Origin: Parachlorella kessleri
Lineage: Eukaryota > Chlorophyta > Trebouxiophyceae > Chlorellales > Chlorellaceae
NCBI GenBank assembly: GCA_001598975.1
Contig: BBXU01001724.1
Coordinates: 1 to 35,841, forward strand
Length of the DNA stretch: 35,841 nt
Direction: 5' to 3'
Shown one piece after another: positions 1 through 14,492 of the stretch; positions within the stretch are counted from its first letter, which is position 1; every line of letters starts with the position of its first letter. The notes beneath the pieces were generated by a model. That model saw nothing but the letters and a program-made list of their open reading frames with translations. It was not told the origin of the DNA and did no database searches. Position numbers and translations under genes: made by a program.

Positions 1-75
1 GCATTTCCATCTTAAATGATTAAGAATGTCAGGCAATGGAGCACAAAAAGGCCGAGGGAGGGGGGCGAGTGGTGG

Positions 76-104
76 TTTTTTTTTTTTGGGGGGGGGGGGG
101 GGGG
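76..104. repeat. poly-T/poly-G homopolymer tract upstream of TAB2
   Basis: A run of about 12 T is followed at once by about 17 G, some 115 bp before the TAB2 start codon. It is either in the 5' leader or the promoter. The length of such a run is unreliable in assemblies. The G run could form a G-quadruplex with neighbours, but nothing shows that it acts. Confidence 0.85.
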
Positions 105-219
105 AGATGGCGTGGGGCTACTACTAATCCAACCTGGCATGCTCCGCCTGCTGCCGGGCCATCAAGAAACTTTGGGCCCTTGGACCGCCTTCTACCTGCA
201 GGCTGCCTTTGTTGCACAC

Positions 220-3020
220 ATGGCAGACATGCAGCAGTGCCTGCGCCCCTCCAGGCTGTCCCCAGCTTGCCATGCCAGGAGTACATGCAGCAGGCTGGCT
301 GTGTCATGCAAGCCCTTCACCAGGTGCAGGAAGCTGAGGCTTCACGCCACACGTACTCACGCCAGGGCGGTTCGCTCGGTGTGCACGCTGAATGCTACCA
401 CCGAGCCGGCAGCAGAGGCAAGCGTAGGCAGCCAGGTGCCCAAGAGCAAAGTCTGGGAGCTAGACTTTTGCTCACGGCCCATATTGGACGAGAGAGGCAA
501 GAAGGTCTGGGAGCTGCTCATCTGTGACCCACAGCGCAGCTTCGAGTATGCCCAGTTTTTCCCCAACAACAAGATCAACTCAGCGGAGGTGGGCAGGGCC
601 TTTGGGTAATGCCTGACGGCAGCAGAAGGCACTGGGTGTGCTCACTGCGGTGCTTTGGAAACCCCAGCAAGGGAGCAGTGAAGGTTTTCGCCAGCAGCCC
701 TGAAGTGCTGCGCAAGCTGCTGCCATTGCATCCGGTTCGGTGCAAAAGTGAGAGTTTTGGTAGCGCTCAAGCAGAGCTGCAATGTTGCGTAAGGTCATGG
801 CAGCCTGGCATGTTTGGGCCCAGGCGTGGGTGGTGCCCAGGCCCCTCAATATGGCCAGGTGACTGGGTTCTCCAGGTGTCATAATGCCAGCAGAGGTGTC
901 CTGTGACTTCTCTTCAACTGATACCCCGCTTATTGCTTGCCCTCTGCAGCTCAAGGCGGCCTTGGAGGCCCTGCTTCAGCAGCCGGGTGCTGTGCGGCCA
1001 GAGAAGGTGCGCTTCTTCCGGGGCCAGATGCAGACGATCATCTCGCGCGCCCTCGCCGACTTGGACCTCACGCCAGTGCCCACGCGCCGCTGCTTTGCCC
1101 TCATAGGTGGGTCGTCTGGCGGTGGGTGGGGAAACTGGATGGGAGTGTAGGAGTTTACAGGGACAAGCTTTCCTTGTGTACTGCCTTGCTCCCACTGGCC
1201 AGGCGGGAAGCGGGACCTCTGCATGTCACTAGCACACCCAGCATGGCAAGCTCAGCAGCTGGCCGGCGGGCTCTCCAGGAGCTGGGAACTTGCCCGGCAG
1301 CCCGTCCCTACAAGCAACTTTGTCCACAAGCAGCCTGTCGCGACGGGCAAATCTCCAAGCACTGCAGGCTGGCTGGAGGACCGGCTGGAGAGCGTGTACA
1401 AGTCCCACCCAGGCTACAGCGACAAGGCCGCCTCGCCCTTCACCCTAGAGCTGGGTGCGCCCCTGGAGCTGCCCGACAGGCTGCGTGGCGAAGCCTGGAA
1501 CTTTGTGCAGCTGCCGCTGGAAGTGCTCCAGCAGGTAGGTGGGGGCGCGCCGGCACCTTCGCTGCAGCTGTGACTTGTGAATGAGTTGTGAGGTGCCCTT
1601 GCAGTGTATGCCTGGGCTGCAAGGCGGCGCGCTGTGTGCAGCAGCTGCCGACAGCAAGGAACGCTGCGGGAAGCGGGCGCTTCCGTGCTGCTGCGTGCCG
1701 TGCTGCGGACGGCCGCGTGTGTGGGCGGTTGCGAGTGTGGTGTGCTCGTAGTGTCAAATGCCGAGGCCTGCAGCTGGCGCGGGGCACCGTCCACCTGTGC
1801 TCGCTCAGCGCTCCATGGGCATTTATGTGGGTGTGTGCAGGAGCTGCGGGACGTGGAGCGCGGCAGCATCTTTGGCGGCAGCCTGGACCTGCAGCAGGCG
1901 CTGCGCAGGCAGGTGCCCCCAGACACGATGATCCCTGGTGAGTAGTTGGGGTGGTGTGAAGGACACCATGGTCCCTGGGGAGAGCGAGTTGCGCTGGGAG
2001 TGAGGGTATAGTTTAAGCCTACCTTTGTAGGCAGGCATGTTGTTGACAGCTGGGGAGATGTGCAGGCAGCCCGGCTATACCTGGCAGGCTTTGGCTGGAA
2101 ATTCTTTGCCTGCAACTGCCAGCAGAATCCCAAGCTGGGACCAGGCTGCAGCATCTGGCAGCCAAGGCGCCGCATAGGCACGACCTGGTTCAGATGCTGC
2201 AGTCTGGGCACAGCACCCGGTCTAGGTGCAAGCTGTCTCCTGGCCCGTTGCCCAGTGGCCCTACAGCCGCCACGCGGGCGCGTGGGCAGGCCTGCCGAGC
2301 TCCGCATGATATCACCCAACCTAGCCAGCCAGTTGTGAGGCAGTCTGCCGCTGCGGGCCTGGTGCTGCTCTCCTGCAGGCGTGGCTGTGTACAGCCGGCG
2401 CGCGGGCGCCCTGGCAGCCTGGACCAACTCCTTGGAGCTGGCGGCCGTCAGCGCGGATACAGACCGGGCCTTCTTGATACTCGACACCGGGGTCAACCAG
2501 AGGTGGCGGTACGGGGGGTACCGCCGCACGGTGGAGACGACGGCGGAGGCGAACTCGTGGGAGGAGGCCAAGCAGGCGGTGGGGTGAGTCCGGCTGGGAG
2601 ATTAAGACCTGACAGGCTGTGCTGGGTTGCATCATTGCCTGCCCAAGTGCACTGAGGGGGCGCTGGGCAGTGGTAGCCTGGGCCGGCCTTGCTGTGAGGG
2701 TGGTGCGTGTGCTTGCTTCGCTGCCTACGCGCCACAGGAGGCAGGCTGTGGCTGTCTGCCTGGGATAGTGTGGGCGGCAGGGCACAAGGAATAGGGTCCA
2801 GGTTATGGCTCTGGATAGGTGGAGGGTGGTGTACTGTGCCTCCTAGGTGCTAACAACCCACACACGTCTCCCTCGGTGTCAGCCTTGCATAGCCACTATG
2901 ATCGTGCTTGGGTTTCCTGCTTGTAGGGGGCTGCATTTCCTGGCTATCCAAGAGAATGAGGACGCTGAGGGCTGCGCTGGGCTCTGGCTACTGCTGGATA
3001 GGAAGCCACCAAATATCTAG
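220..3020 (+). CDS. TAB2: TAB2/ATAB2-like plastid RNA-binding translation factor
   Basis: Exons read as 220-588, 950-1106, 1368-1534, 1841-1937, 2379-2583 and 2927-3020. They join in phase to a 362-aa protein, close to the length of plant ATAB2. Family motifs seen are [40 protein letters not shown]-like [11 protein letters not shown] and [15 protein letters not shown]2 in Chlamydomonas binds the psaB 5' leader and activates its translation; ATAB2 acts in photosystem I and II biogenesis, so a stromal role is inferred. The first 45 or so residues are rich in Arg, Ser, Cys and Ala with few acids, like a transit peptide. In-frame ATGs at 139 and 229 are alternatives to 220, and I cannot decide the start from sequence. 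Junctions were fixed by gt/ag sites and conserved frame. The downstream neighbour EMC10 is convergent. Confidence 0.92.
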
Positions 3021-4217
3021 CCGAGCCAGGTGATGCTGAATTCAGCATGGATGGCGGGTGGTGCCAAGACCGAGATAGGGCCGGACTGTACTGACAGGCT
3101 TGATAGCAAGCCAGCTGATGCTGAGTTAGGACCTCATCACACCATGTGGAGCTAGCCCACTGGCCCATGCTCTTTCTGTTGTTCACATCGAACTCCTGTA
3201 GCATGTGTATCTGATGGGGGTGTATTAGGGCCCTGTGTTTGTGGACGGCTGAAGGAGCCATGGGGGACGTCAGCTTGTTTCGCAAGGCATCTCTTGCAGG
3301 GGCTGGGCAGGACCACTGCTTTTCCAGCTTGTGGTGTGTGTATGTAGGGTGGAACTGTTGATCGTGTGCCCTGAGTTCAAATGAAGTCGCAGTAAAGCTA
3401 GGGCGGGCAACTGCCTTTGATAGTGCATAAGCCAGATTGGGTGATGGGTTAGTGCACTAGCATGGAGCATTTGACATCGGCATCATCATTTGAATGGCAA
3501 ACGCAGCAATAACAGAAGAGGGTTGATTTTGGGGGGTCAGAGATTTGGCTACAACACCTTCCATTTGTCCAGGACAGGGCACAGGCATAGCATGGAAAGT
3601 TTGTGGCTTGTGTTGCGAGTGGAAGACATCTTTGAAGTTCTGTCAGCAGGTGGGCAAGCAGGTCCAGGCAGAAGCTCCCAGCTCAGGTCAGACCTTGACA
3701 GTTTGCAGCTACCGGGTTTGCACAAGTCACCTCTTGTGGTGACTGAGGCTCAGAGGTCAGCAAAGCTCATATCAACTCACCCTTCAAGGCTTATTCTGCA
3801 CGGTGCCCAGTCAGACAAGATTGCTCCTTCTCTACAGAACGCACTCCGTGCCACCAAAACAACAGTAGCACGAAATTCTAAACCTTGAAGGCACGTCGCT
3901 GTGAAGGTCAGATTCCGACATTGAACTGCTTCAGGCTGACATCCCATAACTGTCAGAGAAGCGAGGTGGACGGAAAATCTTCCACCAACCCAATGCCCCC
4001 ACAGCAGGTGCTATGTCAGCAGCTATCTCATCCACCCCTCCCGTGCCCTCCCGTGCTGACACCGCCGACCACCCTGGGGCAACACAAGGCAGTCACGCCA
4101 GGCAAGTCGCACCTCGTCCTCAGCAAGCAGATCTGGCAGTCAGTCACCAGCCCAACACTCTCAGTTCAGCACCACCTGCCGCAAGCATGCAATGTCTAAA
4201 ACCAGGCCTCCTCTGCA
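3021..4217. other. Convergent intergenic region, TAB2 3' to EMC10 3'
   Basis: This is non-coding space between two gene 3' ends and must hold both 3' UTRs. The longest open frame (3490-3888, +) has no recognisable domain, no membrane segment and no splice partner, so I do not call it. I see no TGTAA, the usual green-algal polyadenylation signal, shortly after the TAB2 stop. Confidence 0.6.
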
Positions 4218-5826
4218 TCACCGCCCACGAGTGTTGGCCCTTCCGCCGGCAGCCGGTGCCGCCCCCTGGCGCGCCTGCTCCCGCCCCCTGGCCCCCGAGG
4301 CGCCCCCTCCCAGCTGGTTGCCCAGCAGGTTCATTGCCACCATGAAGAGGGGCATGGCCAGCATCCAGTTCTTCTGCGCCAGGGCAAGGGTGGCAGACGT
4401 GCAGGTGGCTGCAGCGCCTGTACACTTGGCATACTGTGAGGTGTGCCCGCGGCAACATTGGGATAGTTCCTTGTTTCACAGGGTGTTGCAATGCAAGGCC
4501 ATGGCGGTCCCATGCCAGGGTCATGCACATCTGGCTTTTGTGGGATGGAGGGGTGGGTGGGTGGTGTGGTGTGTGTGTGGGTGGGGGGGGGGGGGCACAT
4601 GGCCCTGCAAAGGCGGACAGGCCATGCCCGGCAAGAGTGGAAGTAACAGCGCGCCTTGCAGGACGCCACCACTCAGCCAGCAGCGTTACCCAGCCGCAGG
4701 CCCCGCTACCAAGCAGCCATCCACCAGCACTGCTCCAGGCCCACCTGTAGCCAGGTCCGCTCATCCTTAGGTGGCGGGCCCTTCTCTCCCTCCTCGCTGC
4801 CCGCCTCGCTGCTGCCCTGCGCAACCGCCGCTGACCGTCCCTGCGAGCCGGCTGGAGGGACGCCGCTGCCAGCTGGCGCCTGCTGCGGTGCGGCCCCTGC
4901 CACATCACCGCCTGCACCACCCAGTCGAACCTCTAATACCACGTCCGCAAGCAGCCCGATACCTGGTCAATGGGCCAGTTCTCAGGTGAACTTGGCAGTT
5001 CAATACGACCCCACGGTGCCCCAAAACGCAGCAGGAGCAGGTGCGGCCCAAGGATACACCCGCTGGCGCAACCACCTGCGCGCGCAGAGCAGCAGGGCAT
5101 ACCGAACGAGAGGCACCCACCAAATGCGCCCGTTGCCGACGGCCGAAGCGGCACTGCCGTTGCTGGCCACCGCAGCTGCACATATTGCTCCTCCGGGGGC
5201 GTGAATACATTCAGTGCTGCTAGGGCCTGGGCTTCCACCAAGCTGCTACCAGCGGCTGGCCCCCGCTCGCAGTGCATTTCAAAGGCCAGGCCGCCGATGC
5301 GGTCGTCTGGAAGCATTTGGAGCGTCAGTGCGGTGGCCCACCGGTCATTGGCCCAGCAGCGCACTGGGATGGAGGCCACGACCTTGGGGCTAGAGTCTGG
5401 CTGCTGAGGGTTGGAAGGCACCCGCAAGCGATACACACTGCACCAGCAGACAGGGGCCTTGATAAGGATCAAGTTCTTTGGTATCGCAGGGAGATGAAAC
5501 ACTACAAAAGAGAGACACACCCGTCTTGCTTTATAAGCTGCTGCAAGCCCGTCTCTGGCAGGCCGCCTCTCCTATTGAACAGTGCCGCCTCTGTCACATC
5601 CCCCTGCAGGGGTTATAACCGCTGTTGAAGTAGATCACGTTACTGCCAAAACTGCAACGCAGTGCCGCAGGTGATGGCGCACCCCCTCTTTGCCATGTAA
5701 AGATATTGTGCCTGCATCCGTCCAAGTCCCATCTAGTGATTGCTCCACAGCAACACTGAAAGCTGCAGCAGACAAGGGCCCAAGCAAGAGGGCTATCAGC
5801 ACAAGTGCCCGAGGCATGTCCTTCAT
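4218..5826 (-). CDS. EMC10: ER membrane protein complex subunit 10 (EMC10)
   Basis: Exons on the minus strand are 5826-5683, 5603-5521, 5437-5121, 4932-4745 and 4373-4218. They join in phase to 295 aa. EMC10 is the lumenal and single-pass subunit of the complex that inserts tail-anchored and multipass proteins into the ER. Residues 1-20 form a signal peptide (PRALVLIALLLGPLSAAAF). The lumenal domain shows the family pattern: SLDGTWTDAGTIS, then VYRLRVPSN, then a strand-rich block with paired cysteines. The C-terminus has the diagnostic DERTWLQ-KNWMLAMPLFM membrane segment near residues 240-262, matching the usual S-F-x-A/Q-K-Y/N-W-M entry. After it comes a Gly/Ala/Arg-rich tail, as in animal EMC10. 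Exon 4 encodes an extra Gly/Ala/Pro-rich linker. Intron 4 (4744-4374) has a G/T-rich simple-sequence block. The first two junctions rest on phase and weak similarity; the rest are firm. Confidence 0.87.
4547..4597. repeat. G/T-rich simple sequence in EMC10 intron 4
   Basis: GGGTGGGTGGGTGG is followed by alternating GT and then a run of about 12 G. On the coding strand it reads as C/CA-rich, so it could serve as an extended pyrimidine tract, but it lies well upstream of the acceptor at 4374. A similar block sits in a desaturase intron near 15707-15766. Confidence 0.8.
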
Positions 5827-7025
5827 GCTTGTGATGCCGGAAGCAGGATTCCAGTTGGGTTTAACGCTATTACCAAGAAGTAAGTAGTCTACTAGCTTTG
5901 CAGGTGATGACACAAGTTAGTAACCCCCCCCCCCCCGCCCTCCACACACAACACTCACCCGTATTGTTCCGTCTCCCACAGTGATGATGGCATGCTGGCT
6001 CGCCCCCTAGTTCCCTGGGTAGGCTTACAGTAGCAGCACCAGCCCAGTGTAGAATAGCATGCACCTTAGCGACAGCAAGGCTAGGACGACACAGAGCAAA
6101 GCAAGCTGTCTGCCTGCACCAAGGATAAAGGTCCCTGCTGCTTGAGTCGAAGCTGCAGATTGGAAGTGCCAGGCTGGATGTGAGCCATGGGTTTTAACCT
6201 TCCAGGCAAGTGTATTATCAGTGATGCAGACTTGAAGGCTTTTTCACATTGCACAAGGAACTATGTCATGAATTGTGTGCCGCTCGGTCGCCAGCGCCCA
6301 TCATCAGCTTACACACCATTACCTAGCATTGCGCATGCAAGCCACTCCAACTTATTGAGTTTCACTGACGGACAGGCTAGGACAGCTACCTACGGCCGAT
6401 GCCACGTGGTACCCAAGTAACCAAACCCCGCCACAGCACAAGGAAGCGCAACAAAGCATGACGAGGATGGGGTGCCCGGCCAAGCACAGGCTATTGTATA
6501 GGCCATTTCTGGACAGCAGCACATCACCTCCAAACAAAAGCATACGCATCTTGCAGGGCTGCAGCTCACAGATATAAGCAACTTGAGTTTGTCCTTGCAT
6601 GCATTGCGGGCAGGTCTCAGACTGCAGCAGGCGCGTGTTCCTCTAACAGGAGCGTGCCTGAGCCCCCTGCCGACAGCGGCTACAGCCTCGACGCATACTA
6701 CGGGATACTATATCCGTGGCCAGCCCATCCACCCCACTGAAGCACTGCTGCTGGAGGCAGCAACACCAAGCCACCCCCCCACAACACAAGCGTGCAATAC
6801 ACGTGCCTTCACTTGTTCCTGGGGAGAGCATAGCTGCCGCTCAGCTGATGGTACCAAGCACCAAGCACACATGGCCTTGCTCATACCCTGCTGCGCACCG
6901 TGGGTGCCAGGAATGAGCTAGGCCCTAGCCTTGCAGAGGCTGTACACCCAGCGTACTGCTAGGCATACCAGCGGCAGGGTTGGAAAGATTTGGTTGCGAA
7001 CCCCAAATGACACTCTCCTGGGGCT
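5827..7025. other. Intergenic: PYRB 3' region and EMC10 5' region
   Basis: About 1.2 kb lies between two genes both read on the minus strand. It must hold the PYRB 3' UTR and the EMC10 promoter. It contains a C run at about 5923-5937. Open frames here (for example 6187-6420 + and 6583-6921 +) show no family pattern. The reverse complement of TGTAA (TTACA) occurs at about 6308 and 6025, too far from the PYRB stop to assign. Confidence 0.5.
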
Positions 7026-10596
<3,571 letters not shown>

Positions 10597-10856
10597 GATG
10601 GTAGTGATGACGCAACGCGAAGGCTTTGGAGATGTCAAACGGTGTTGAAATGGGAATAGATTCCGCCAATGTGGTGGTGGGCGTCACGCAACACTGCCAG
10701 CCTGGTCGTCGCGCCCTCAGAATCCCCAGGGGGTTGTGGAGGCCTGAATTGCTAGAGCTGCTTGAAGTAGTGCTCAGGTCAGTTCCTGCAAGCTAGCCAT
10801 ATCAACTTCCCAGTGGATTTGACAAGTCTCTTTTCTCGTAGGTTGCCCTAGACAGG
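10597..10856. promoter_or_regulatory. Divergent promoter region, PYRB / acidic membrane protein
   Basis: The two start codons face away from each other across 260 bp, so both promoters and 5' leaders must fit here, or the region is bidirectional. I see no clear TATA box or repeated element. Confidence 0.45.
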
Positions 10857-12599
10857 ATGGCTAGTGAACTTAGCAGGTTTATTGAGGTGCGCGGACGGGC
10901 TTCTGAATAATGCAGCTCCATGAAGTGTCAGCTATGCAGTGCAATACGGTTATATCCAAGCTCGTAGAGCACACGCGAACCAGGGAGCGATCTGAGGTGC
11001 AGTGCGCGTCTGCTGCAGGACGAGCTCAAGAAGCAAGGCATCCAGGATGACGAGGAGCAGCGGTGAGTCAGTTGTGCTCACGCCCGCTGTGTATACAGCT
11101 CACCTGCGTACACTGCTTGCAGTTCAACGAGAATGCCTCTTGCTTGCAGGCTCCTGTCTAACCTTCGAGTCAAGGTGCGTCTCCGTCCTGCACAGGTCGT
11201 ACACAGAGCAGCTCCTTCCTCTGACTGCTTTGCAAGCAGTGCAGCCAGAGAGGTCAGCAAGCTCAGCCAGCTAAACCCTTGCAAGGAACGGGCAGGTTGA
11301 CGTGTGTGCTGTCCCCTGCTTCCCTGCAGCCCTTGGCAGTGCAGTCACCGCCTCAAACAGGCAGCCGGTGGACTTGGAAGAATAGGCTGGTGTTCTTAGG
11401 GCTACTGGCCGTGGCCCTTGTTGGCCTTGTGGCGCTGCTAGCCACCCTGCAAGGCGGTACTGGCCAGTACGAGAGCGGCTGGAAGGGTGTGCGTGAGTCT
11501 CGACAGCTTGCAGCGCGCATTGCAGGGAGGGTGCTGAGTCCGCAGCAGCCGCACTCATGGGTACAGTGGGTGATGGTGGAGCCGTTTAGGGCCTTGAATT
11601 TCAGCTGGCACCTGTGGTAGCTGCAGCCTGTTCTGCTTTGGGGCGCTCAGCCAGCAGCGTTGGCCTTGCCACCGTGTGCCAGGTCGGCTGCCGGCTTGCT
11701 TTGTGTTCTGCTTGCCAGTCACACCCTTTGCTGGTTTATTTGTGCTGCCAGTGACGGAGCCAGAGGCGGGCACGGTGCCGGTTGGCAGTAAAAACAGCAC
11801 TAAGGAGCAGTCTCGAGCCAAGGACCAATCCCCAGCACAGCAAGCTGAGGAGGAAGCGCCACCAGCAGATCAGGCAAAGGACCAGAGCAGCAAGAGCAAA
11901 GGCAAGGAGACTTGAGGCGCAATGCCTCACGTAAACAATGGCAGCATGTCGATCACCCTGTCTTCCGATGTTTGCTCTGACAGAAATGGCGGTTCAGGAT
12001 GCGGGGGTGGCTGTGTAAATAGAACTCCTACGTGGTGCCTGCCTGCTTGCAGTCGTCTGCCAATGTGTGCTTCTTAACTGCATTTGGCTGTAGAGTGCTG
12101 AAGCCCTGTCAGTGTTAATTTATCTGCTGTGCGCTGCTGCTTCACAGATGTCGGTAGGGCAAACCGATGTGTTGCTTGCAACAACTTTTATGCTGATTTT
12201 CATTCTGTCAGCGGTTTGCTATCAGAGCCGGGCAGTGCCATCAGCTACGCGCTTTTGAGACACCCCCTGCTTGCTGTTTGCCCTACATCTTTTCTGCACT
12301 GCATTGCAGATGAAGACTACGAAGATGACTACGACGAGGAGGGAGAGGTCACTGCAGATCAGGCGCAGCAGGCCAAGCAGGACGGCGACGCAGCAGAGCA
12401 GCAGAGCTCTCAAGAGGATACAAAACAGGAACCGCAGGAGGATGCGGCGAAGGAGGCTGCCGCTCCTGCCCCTGAGGGCCAGCAGCCCATCTCCCCGAAG
12501 CCTAGCAACAGCAGCAGCGATGCAGCGCCGTCGCAGCCAGGCTCGCCCGCGGAGAGCGAGGGTGGCCGCCGCCGGCGGAGTCGCTTGCTGCTGGCATAG
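10857..12599 (+). CDS. Single-pass membrane protein with acidic Gln/Glu/Ala-rich tail (unrecognised)
   Basis: I do not recognise the family. Exons read as 10857-10886, 11019-11062, 11150-11174 (a 25-nt micro-exon), 11330-11456, then either 11752-11915 with a stop, or 11752-11901 joined to 12310-12599. The short form is 129 aa and the long form 221 aa. Skipping exon 5 (11456 to 12310) is also in phase and gives 171 aa. Residues 1-33 are charged and probably helical (MASELSRFIEDELKKQG). Residues 53-73 are one hydrophobic helix (LVFLGLLAVALVGLVALLAT) preceded by WTWKNR, so the N-terminus is probably cytosolic. The tail is Gln, Glu, Ala, Ser and Asp rich, with DEDYEDDYDEEGE in the long form, and ends in the basic RRRRSRLLLA. 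The long form needs a GC-AG intron (AAAG|GCAAGG at 11902). TGTAA at 12014 fits polyadenylation of the short form. The exon set is self-consistent, but only transcripts can confirm it. Confidence 0.6.
12014..12018 (+). terminator. Candidate TGTAA polyadenylation signal
   Basis: TGTAA, the signal known from green algae such as Chlamydomonas, lies about 100 nt after the first stop (11913-11915) of the acidic membrane-protein gene. It would end a short transcript before the last exon at 12310. A five-base match is common by chance. Confidence 0.4.
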
Positions 12600-14492
12600 C
12601 CTGCCGTGGGTAGGGTGGGGCACTGTTTTGGGTGGCTGGGGGCTGTGCAGGGCGTGGCGGCAGAAACCTGCGGGGCCGGCCAGGCTTTTTGGGGTCGAGG
12701 CGTCTTGCTGCCAAGGGTGGCAGGAAATGCTCTCTGTCCCTCTGTGGCCAGACTTGATACCAGATAGAGCAGACTAGCATGTTAACATATTTTGTTATTA
12801 TGATGGGGTTGGGCTGACACTACGCCAGGTGTGGACCTATTTTTTTGTGATAGCCTGTTGTGAAATCGAAGGATTGGTAGCCGCAAACTGTATGAGCAGG
12901 GCTTGCAAGGTATGCTCTCTGCCTTAGCTGTGTCCTACCCATTTAGTCTATCCCCAGCGTGACCTGGCATAGGTGGGGCAGGCTGAAGCAAGGCTGATTG
13001 TCAACAGGCGGTTTGAACAACAGCGCTGCCGTGACATTAGCACTGGCATGATAGCTTCGTAGTCCCCTTGGCATAGCGTTAGTTAAGGGTATTAACATTG
13101 CGTTTATAGCTGCGGTGCTGTTATGCGTAGCTGGCCTTGACAGCTGCGCCAACCAGACTTAGACAGTCTGGAGTGTTTGGTGCAGGTTTTGCCGAGTCTG
13201 ACAGTCACTTCAGCATTGTGATTGTGCCTCCCCAGAGGCGGGGCCAAGTAACACCAATGCTGCTGGTCTCGCAACAGCTCCTGTAGTTTATTGATGGATG
13301 TATGCATGTGATGTGCTCAGTCTTGCTGCTGGTAGCTTATCAGCTGTCTGGTCCCAACGGGGTCACGTCCGAGGTAGGAGGGCTTCAAGGGCAACGGTTC
13401 CTCAGCGAAAGAGCTGTCTATTGCCTAGTACCGTCATCCTGCTGTTCTAGCAGCATGGGAAAGACTGCGACGGCTTCTTATCTTACAATGCCTTCACAAG
13501 CACAACAGGAAAGCAGGGACCAGCTGAATGATCAAATGCTGATGAAATAGCCAAGTGCAGCAAGGTATCGTAATGACAGCTTTAGCAAAAGGTGCAGATG
13601 CAGCTACACAGGCCGGCATTGCAGGATAACCCCATGCAGGGGCGGTTAAGTGGGCAATGTGGGCAATCAGCAAAGTGCCCCGCCCACAGACTAATGATCA
13701 ACCCAAGAGTGCTATGCTCCCATTCATACTGCACAATATGTGCCACAACCAACCACGGCCTTCTGCAATGAGAGCAATGTTAGGTGACAAGCTTGCTAAA
13801 CATATATCTCGCAGCCACAGCCCGCATGCTACCTCCCCATCGTTTGGGTTTCCCTATTGCCACGATTCTTTGCGCAAGTGCTCCAGATATGCAGAACCAG
13901 CAGCCCCAGACACGGGGCGCCTGATAGCAGATGGCAACCTTCCGAAGCAACGGGCACCTCTCAGAGGCAGCCCCGTCTGAAGTCCAAGAGCCCAATAGGT
14001 CACCAAACACGAGCCAGACACACCCAACCCACGTCGATCCCCTGCAGGCGCCCACCTAAGCCACCCCTCCCGCCACCAAGTGCATATGCGCTTGCCACAT
14101 GTCGAAGGCCAAAGGCCCAGCAGCCACCGACTAGGAAGCCACGATATCTTGTACACTCAGGCTGCGCTCATCCATGCACGGCATACACCCGGACAAGACA
14201 GCTAGCGGCCCTGCTACTTCGCCAAACCTGGCCTGCTGCCAAGCAGAATGTACACCGGCGCCACAGGAGCCCCCTTCCTGCCGGAGAGACATGCCCTCAG
14301 ATGCTCCGTCCCACCAGCAACTGCTCGCACCCCGAGCTTCACACTCGCCGTATCACAGCGGGGCTCCAGCCAGCGTGCATCCTTGTTGCCGATCCCCACG
14401 CTAGCGCATTGTAACCCCTTCCAGTGGGACTTCGCGGTCCCAATACCCCGCGGGTACCCAGGCCTAGCCAGAGTGTGCGTCAGTATGTCAGC
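12600..14492. other. Convergent intergenic region, acidic protein 3' to desaturase 3'
   Basis: About 1.9 kb has no supported gene. Open frames such as 13857-14414 (+) are Pro, Arg and His rich, without domain pattern. Both 3' UTRs are here. I see no transposon ends or RNA gene. Confidence 0.5.

Noticed and set aside
1414..2571. 385-aa open frame on the minus strand
   Set aside because: It lies antisense to TAB2 exons 3-5, is rich in Arg, Ser, Pro and Ala with no family pattern, and crosses TAB2 introns. It is a shadow of a GC-rich gene.
3490..3888. 132-aa open frame in the TAB2/EMC10 gap
   Set aside because: No domain, signal peptide or splice partner, and the composition looks like UTR. 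It could be a 3' UTR frame.
13857..14414. 185-aa Pro/Arg-rich open frame downstream of the desaturase
   Set aside because: Low-complexity composition, no start context, and no similarity to known folds; it is probably 3' flanking sequence.
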